This document shows positions 59,998-64,000 of a DNA stretch of 64,000 bases, piece after piece (position 1 is the first letter of the stretch; every line of letters starts with the position of its first letter). Both the position numbers and the translations under genes were made by a program. The notes under the pieces were generated by a model. The model was given only the letters and a program-made list of their open reading frames with translations. It was not told the DNA's origin and did no database searches. This DNA comes from Kingdonia uniflora (Eukaryota > Streptophyta > Magnoliopsida > Ranunculales > Circaeasteraceae): assembly GCA_014058105.1 (NCBI GenBank), contig JACGCM010000178.1:868001-932000 (forward strand). Direction: 5' to 3'.

Positions 59998-62900
59998 AGG
60001 GCCTGATGGATTCAACTCCCATTTCTTTATTTACACTTGGGACATAGTGGGCAAGGATCTTTGTCTTATTGTCAAGAATTTTTGTTAAAGTGGGAAGATA
60101 CTTTCTAGGATTATTACAACCTCCATCACACTTGTCTTTATGATACCTAACCCCACCATCTTTGGAGACTTCAGGCTTATCTCTTACCATAATGTGGTCG
60201 GCAAAATCATATCCAAGATTCTTACTCGTAGGCTTCATCTTGTGATTAGCCACCTTGTGAGCCTAAACTAGTCCACTTTTCCTTGAAGGAAGAAACATTA
60301 CTGACAATCTCTTGATTGATCATTAGATGTTAAGAAACTATCGTAGAGTGTTTGAGGGGAGGGATACCTTTAGGCATACCATCAAGATTGATCTCAAGAA
60401 GGCCTATGATATGATACATTGGGATGCCATCATCAATATTCTCCAAGCTCTCAACTTCCTCAATATCTTTATTTACTGGATCCAAGCTTGTTTCACTACT
60501 CCTATGTTCTCTATCTCTACTAATGGTTGCTTTGATGGCTACTTCAAGGGTGAAAGGGGGTCTTAGGCAAGGGGACCCAATTTCCCCTTACCTTTTCGTG
60601 CTTGGTATGGAGGCTTTCACTGTTCTTCTTCAGCAGAAGCTCCTAAGGTAGGATTTCAATTAGGAGAGCTCCCTTTCAAGTATTTGGGTATGCCACTTAT
60701 GTTTAAGAGAATTAAAGTAGCCAATTACCAACCACTAATCGATAAGTTAACCATGAGGATCCACTCATGGAAAAATAGGTACTTATCTTATGCTAGAAGA
60801 ATAGAGCTGATAAAATTAGTTCTCTTCAGCTTACAAGTTTATTGGATTAGTGTTGTGGAGCTACCTATGGGACCTGTCAATAAGATTAAGAGTATCTTCA
60901 GCAAATTCTTATGGCATGGTGCAAACACTAGCAAAAGAAACATCCCTAGGTCTTGGAGCAGCCTCAATTTGCCCAATAAGGAAGGAGGGTTGGGGTTTAG
61001 ACAATTGAGAATCTGGAACACTGTAGCCTTAATGAATCTCACTTGGAAGATGGTTTCTAAGAGTAACTGTGCTTGGGCTAGGTGGGCTAAAGTTAACTTA
61101 GTTAGGGGGAGAAATTTTTGGCATATTCCCATACCTAATGATTTCTCTTAGAGTTGGAGAAGTGTATTTAAGACTAGAGACAAGGCAAAAGAGTACTTTA
61201 CACATTATTGGCAATGGCAATAAAACTCAGTTTTGACTGGACCCATGGCATTGCCTGGGTATTCTTACTTACTACTTCCCTATCCATATGAGATATGACT
61301 CTTAACTCCCAACTCCCTTTAATGGCCACCAGGGGCAATTAACTATAACTGAGTTGACCAAAAATATTATTGGTGGTCTAGGAGAGCTCCTCCCCGGCAT
61401 TGCAATCTCTAACATATAAAAAAAAATTATGTGGACCCCCAACTCTAATGGTTAGTACAGTACTAAGAGTACAGTGAAGTACATTAGAGTCAAATTTAAC
61501 CTGCGGCTTGGAACTCTTTATGCTAGAATAATCTTGTTGCTCCAAAATAGATTTATCACTTGGCAATTGCTCATAGGCTGTATTCCTACTCAAGATAGAC
61601 TGAGACTAAGGAATATTCTAAACTACTTTGAATACAGTTTCTGTAAAGCTTCTACTGAAAGTACAGATCATCTTTTTATGGATTATATAGTGGCAAGAGG
61701 GCCCTGGGACACTATTGTGAAAAGATGCAGGTGTCATAGAGGGTTAAGCAACCTTCAACATGAAAGTTGATTGATTGTGTAATTTAAAGCACAAGGAGCT
61801 TGCTACTAAGATTATTAGAGTTTCTTTATATGCTTTCATATACCGCATATGGCAAGGTAGAAACAACATCATCTTAAGGACTACTGTAAAACATCCCAAC
61901 AAAATCTTTTTCGAAATTTGCAATGACAGAATAATTAAAATACAAGCTGTGGATAGAGTGATTGAAAACAGCTCCAACAGAGAAATATTGTTCAATCTTG
62001 GGGGCTTACTCCTATATTCTTTATGCCCAAAATCGCTACCTGCAAGTGGGAAGCTCCAGCTGGAGATATTATTATCTCAAACACTGATGGCTCTCTTGAA
62101 AACAACTATGGAAGGTATGGAGACATTTTCAGAGACAAGGAGAGGAAATGTCTATTTGCTTATAATGGAAGGAAGACTAAAGTCTCAGTGCTCTACCATC
62201 AGGGCCGGCCCTGTAGTTTTGGAGGCACTAGATGGAACCCAAAAAATGCCCCCCCCCCCCCCCCCCAAATATTTTATTTCTTGGGGACATAAAAGACTAA
62301 TCAAAAATACATATATCAAAAAAATTTAAATACAAAAGAACCTAAAACTCTCATAGAGTTCAACATCAGATCAAGACCAAAAAATCTTTATTTATCTTCT
62401 TCCAAACATTTCAAACATTCAAAACTTTTAGCTTAAGACCTGTTATTCATTCAAGACTAAAAACATGAGAACTTTTTTCAAAGTACCTTTCAAGTCCCTC
62501 CTTTATCCCCTGTGGATTAACTTCAGTGTAGAAAGCATCCCAAGTGCACTACCCAAACCAATCTAAAGTTACAGGCATCTAAAAATTAAATCACAAAAAT
62601 GTTTCTTTAGCAAATAATTTTATTAGTCGTCTTAAGATAAACATTTTTACACACAAATATTTATGTATGTTTGCAAATATAAATTCAAGTAGTCTACTTG
62701 GGTTTATGTTAACCTTCTTGTTATCAATGTGACTGAAAGATCCTTTATGCTTCTCCAATATTCTATATCCAATGCAGAATTAAATAAGAAAAGATTATAT
62801 AAAACTTCAGAGGTAGAAAAAACAAAGAATAAATAAAGTTATAGTTGTCAACGTACATACTTGATAGATTCTCTCATGAGCTCAAAAGGGTCTTCTCCTG

Positions 62901-63430
62901 AATTAATGAAAATAGCTTCCAGAGCTTGCGAAGTTGCGAGGATTCAACATTAGGGTTTCCCTATAGCAACAAATCGTTGATAACATAATCAAAGCCAATT
63001 AGGAAAGAGCCCAACATTAGGGTACCTCTTTTTGTTCAAAGCAATCCCTCTTTTTGTTCTTCGTTTCGTTTCGTTTATTGGGCTGAGAGTCAAGAGAGTC
63101 AGAGAGATGGAGAATTGGAGCTTAGATATTTAGATTTAGAGAAAGAGAGAGTTGTAAATAAAGCCTTGATTGAGAATGAGATTATAAGAGAGTGAGGCTC
63201 ATAAGGCTTTCTTTTGGAGGCCCAAAACATACCAAGCTAACAATATTAGGAGACCCCAAATTTTCATCAAAAATTGGAGGCCCTAGATGACCGTCTCATG
63301 GGTCTATACCCAGGGTCGGGCCTGCCTACCATGAGCTGTAGGCTATTGACAATGGCTTTAAAAAAACTATACAAAGGAGGCATTTCAAATTAACTGTGTA
63401 CACTGACTCTACTAGTGTAATATCCTTCAT
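59998..63430 (+). pseudogene. LINE ORF2, 3' part: rest of RT, zinc-finger region and RNase H
   Basis: Resumes with PDGFNSHFFIYTWDIVGKDL. FRLISYHNVVGKIISKILT (about 60170-60225) and TIKIDLKKAYDMIHWDA (about 60378) follow. GLRQGDPISPYLFVLGM lies at about 60557-60607. Directly after LLQQKLLR comes QLGELPFKYLGMPL, so the segment that normally holds the catalytic FADD is deleted. SWKNRYLSYARRIELIKLVL (60764-60823) and the RT tail run to 61151. A zf-RVT-like segment (FITWQLLIGCIPTQDRLRLR) is near 61550. RNase H begins WEAPAGDIIISNTDGSLENN (62049-62108), is split by the hAT element at 62200, and continues as AIDNGFKK and VYTDSTSVISF (63347-63430). The copia element cuts it at 63431. Confidence 0.85.
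62200..63324. mobile_element. hAT-like non-autonomous DNA transposon (1125 bp)
   Basis: Left end CAGGGCCGGCCCTG. The right end, reverse complemented, is CAGGCCCGACCCTG (12 of 14 match). Flanks are 8-bp duplications TCTACCAT (62192-62199) and CCTACCAT (63325-63332). Removing the element and one copy restores the LINE RNase H frame. No transposase is encoded. A C18 run is at 62249-62266. Sub-terminal GGAGGC-N-CTAGATG occurs at both ends in the same orientation. Confidence 0.85.
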
Positions 63431-64000
63431 GATAAATTAAAAGTAATGAAGTTATTCTTAGAATTAAATGTTGAATTAAGGATCTAGTAATTATTTTACC
63501 CAAGAGATTCCGTTAAACAAGCCTTTATAGTGGGTTGTGATCAAAAGATAGAGAGGGAGATAAGAAAAGAGAAGATAAGAAGGAATAAAATTTAAAGAGA
63601 AAGGTTATCCTTCAAAGTGTTGGATAGAGTAACTTTGTAAGCTTGTCTTCCCTCTTCAGTTCACTATAAATGATAAAGAATAGTTCATATGACTCTGCTA
63701 AACTGCGTTTCATAATGGGAAAATGAGGCAAGACATACAAACTAATACTCCTCAAGTTGGAGCTTATATATTATACATATGACATATCCTTCTTGCTGAA
63801 TATCATCAGACATTTTCGTTGGAAGAGCTTTGGTGAAAATATTTGCAAGCTGATTTCAAAAAGAGTCATAAAGACTGTTAAGGTCATAATTCTCAATCTT
63901 CTTTATAAAAATGTCACATTCTACCTTAATGTGATTGTACTTTCATGGTAATCGGATTATCTACAATAGGTCTATTAAAATGATAGGTGGCGCGGTCGTT
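63431..64000 (-). mobile_element. Ty1/copia element, 3' end, cut by the window edge
   Basis: On the minus strand from 64000: remnants of the copia RNase H end (HIKVECDIFIKK, QLANIFTKALPTKMSDDIQ near 63870-63810), then a PPT-like CCAACTTGAGGAG, then a 317-bp LTR (63747-63431) ending TTTATCA. The start of the LTR reads TATTAG, not TGTTAG. The order pol end, PPT, LTR fixes the strand. It interrupts the LINE after VYTDSTSVISF. Confidence 0.72.

Noticed and set aside
62249..62266. C18 run considered as telomere-like or assembly padding
   Set aside because: Homopolymer within a transposon with intact ends and duplication; no TTTAGGG-type repeats nearby. Its length may be uncertain.

Overview
This is nuclear DNA of a flowering plant with a repeat-rich genome. 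The species cannot be named from the sequence. The evidence is GT-AG introns, a DEMETER/ROS1-type DNA glycosylase (a plant-specific family), Ty3/gypsy LTR elements of the Athila and Tat lineages, a plant LINE with a C-terminal RNase H, and Ty1/copia LTRs. I saw no tRNA, rRNA, CRISPR or bacterial-style operons.

Layout. 1-6547 is the right end of a Tat-lineage retrotransposon (T1), with an antisense accessory gene and its 3' LTR. It sits in an inverted LTR (6548-7317) of another family, called Z here. 7318-13403 is the only ordinary host locus: a 17-coding-exon DEMETER-like demethylase gene with a TATA box, a probable 5'-UTR intron, an open reading frame of about 744 codons, and a 3' flank built of short tandem duplications. 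From 13404 to 63430 runs one broken LINE, split by a 45,179-bp block (14819-59997) flanked by the 5-bp duplication AGGGC. Reading across that block restores the LINE reverse transcriptase.

The block is a nest. The outermost element, X, is a minus-strand Athila-like element: 5' LTR 58795-59997, gag, protease, RT/RNase H and integrase leftward to 51146, then 3' remnants at 35089-35567 and 14819-15145. Its 3' LTR was hit by Y (15146 to about 35088, minus strand, non-autonomous). Y in turn contains Z (18748-25584, plus) and W (25982 to about 33490, plus), both non-autonomous relatives of X. W carries a solo copia-type LTR (26988-27755). X's internal region was hit by a second Tat element, T2 (35568-51145, plus), which carries degenerate gag-pol, a 44-bp minisatellite, and its own antisense accessory gene.

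The LINE tail carries a hAT-like non-autonomous transposon (62200-63324, 8-bp TSD) and is cut at 63431 by a minus-strand copia element that leaves the window.

Two things stand out. The demethylase is compact: it keeps the catalytic core and the Fe-S cluster but lacks the long N-terminus and most cysteines of the permuted CXXC unit. The Y/Z/W family keeps the LTR, primer site, long leader and 3' region of X, but carries an unrecognised protein domain in place of the rest of gag-pol, conserved in three copies. Family names rest on motifs I recognise by eye, not on searches.
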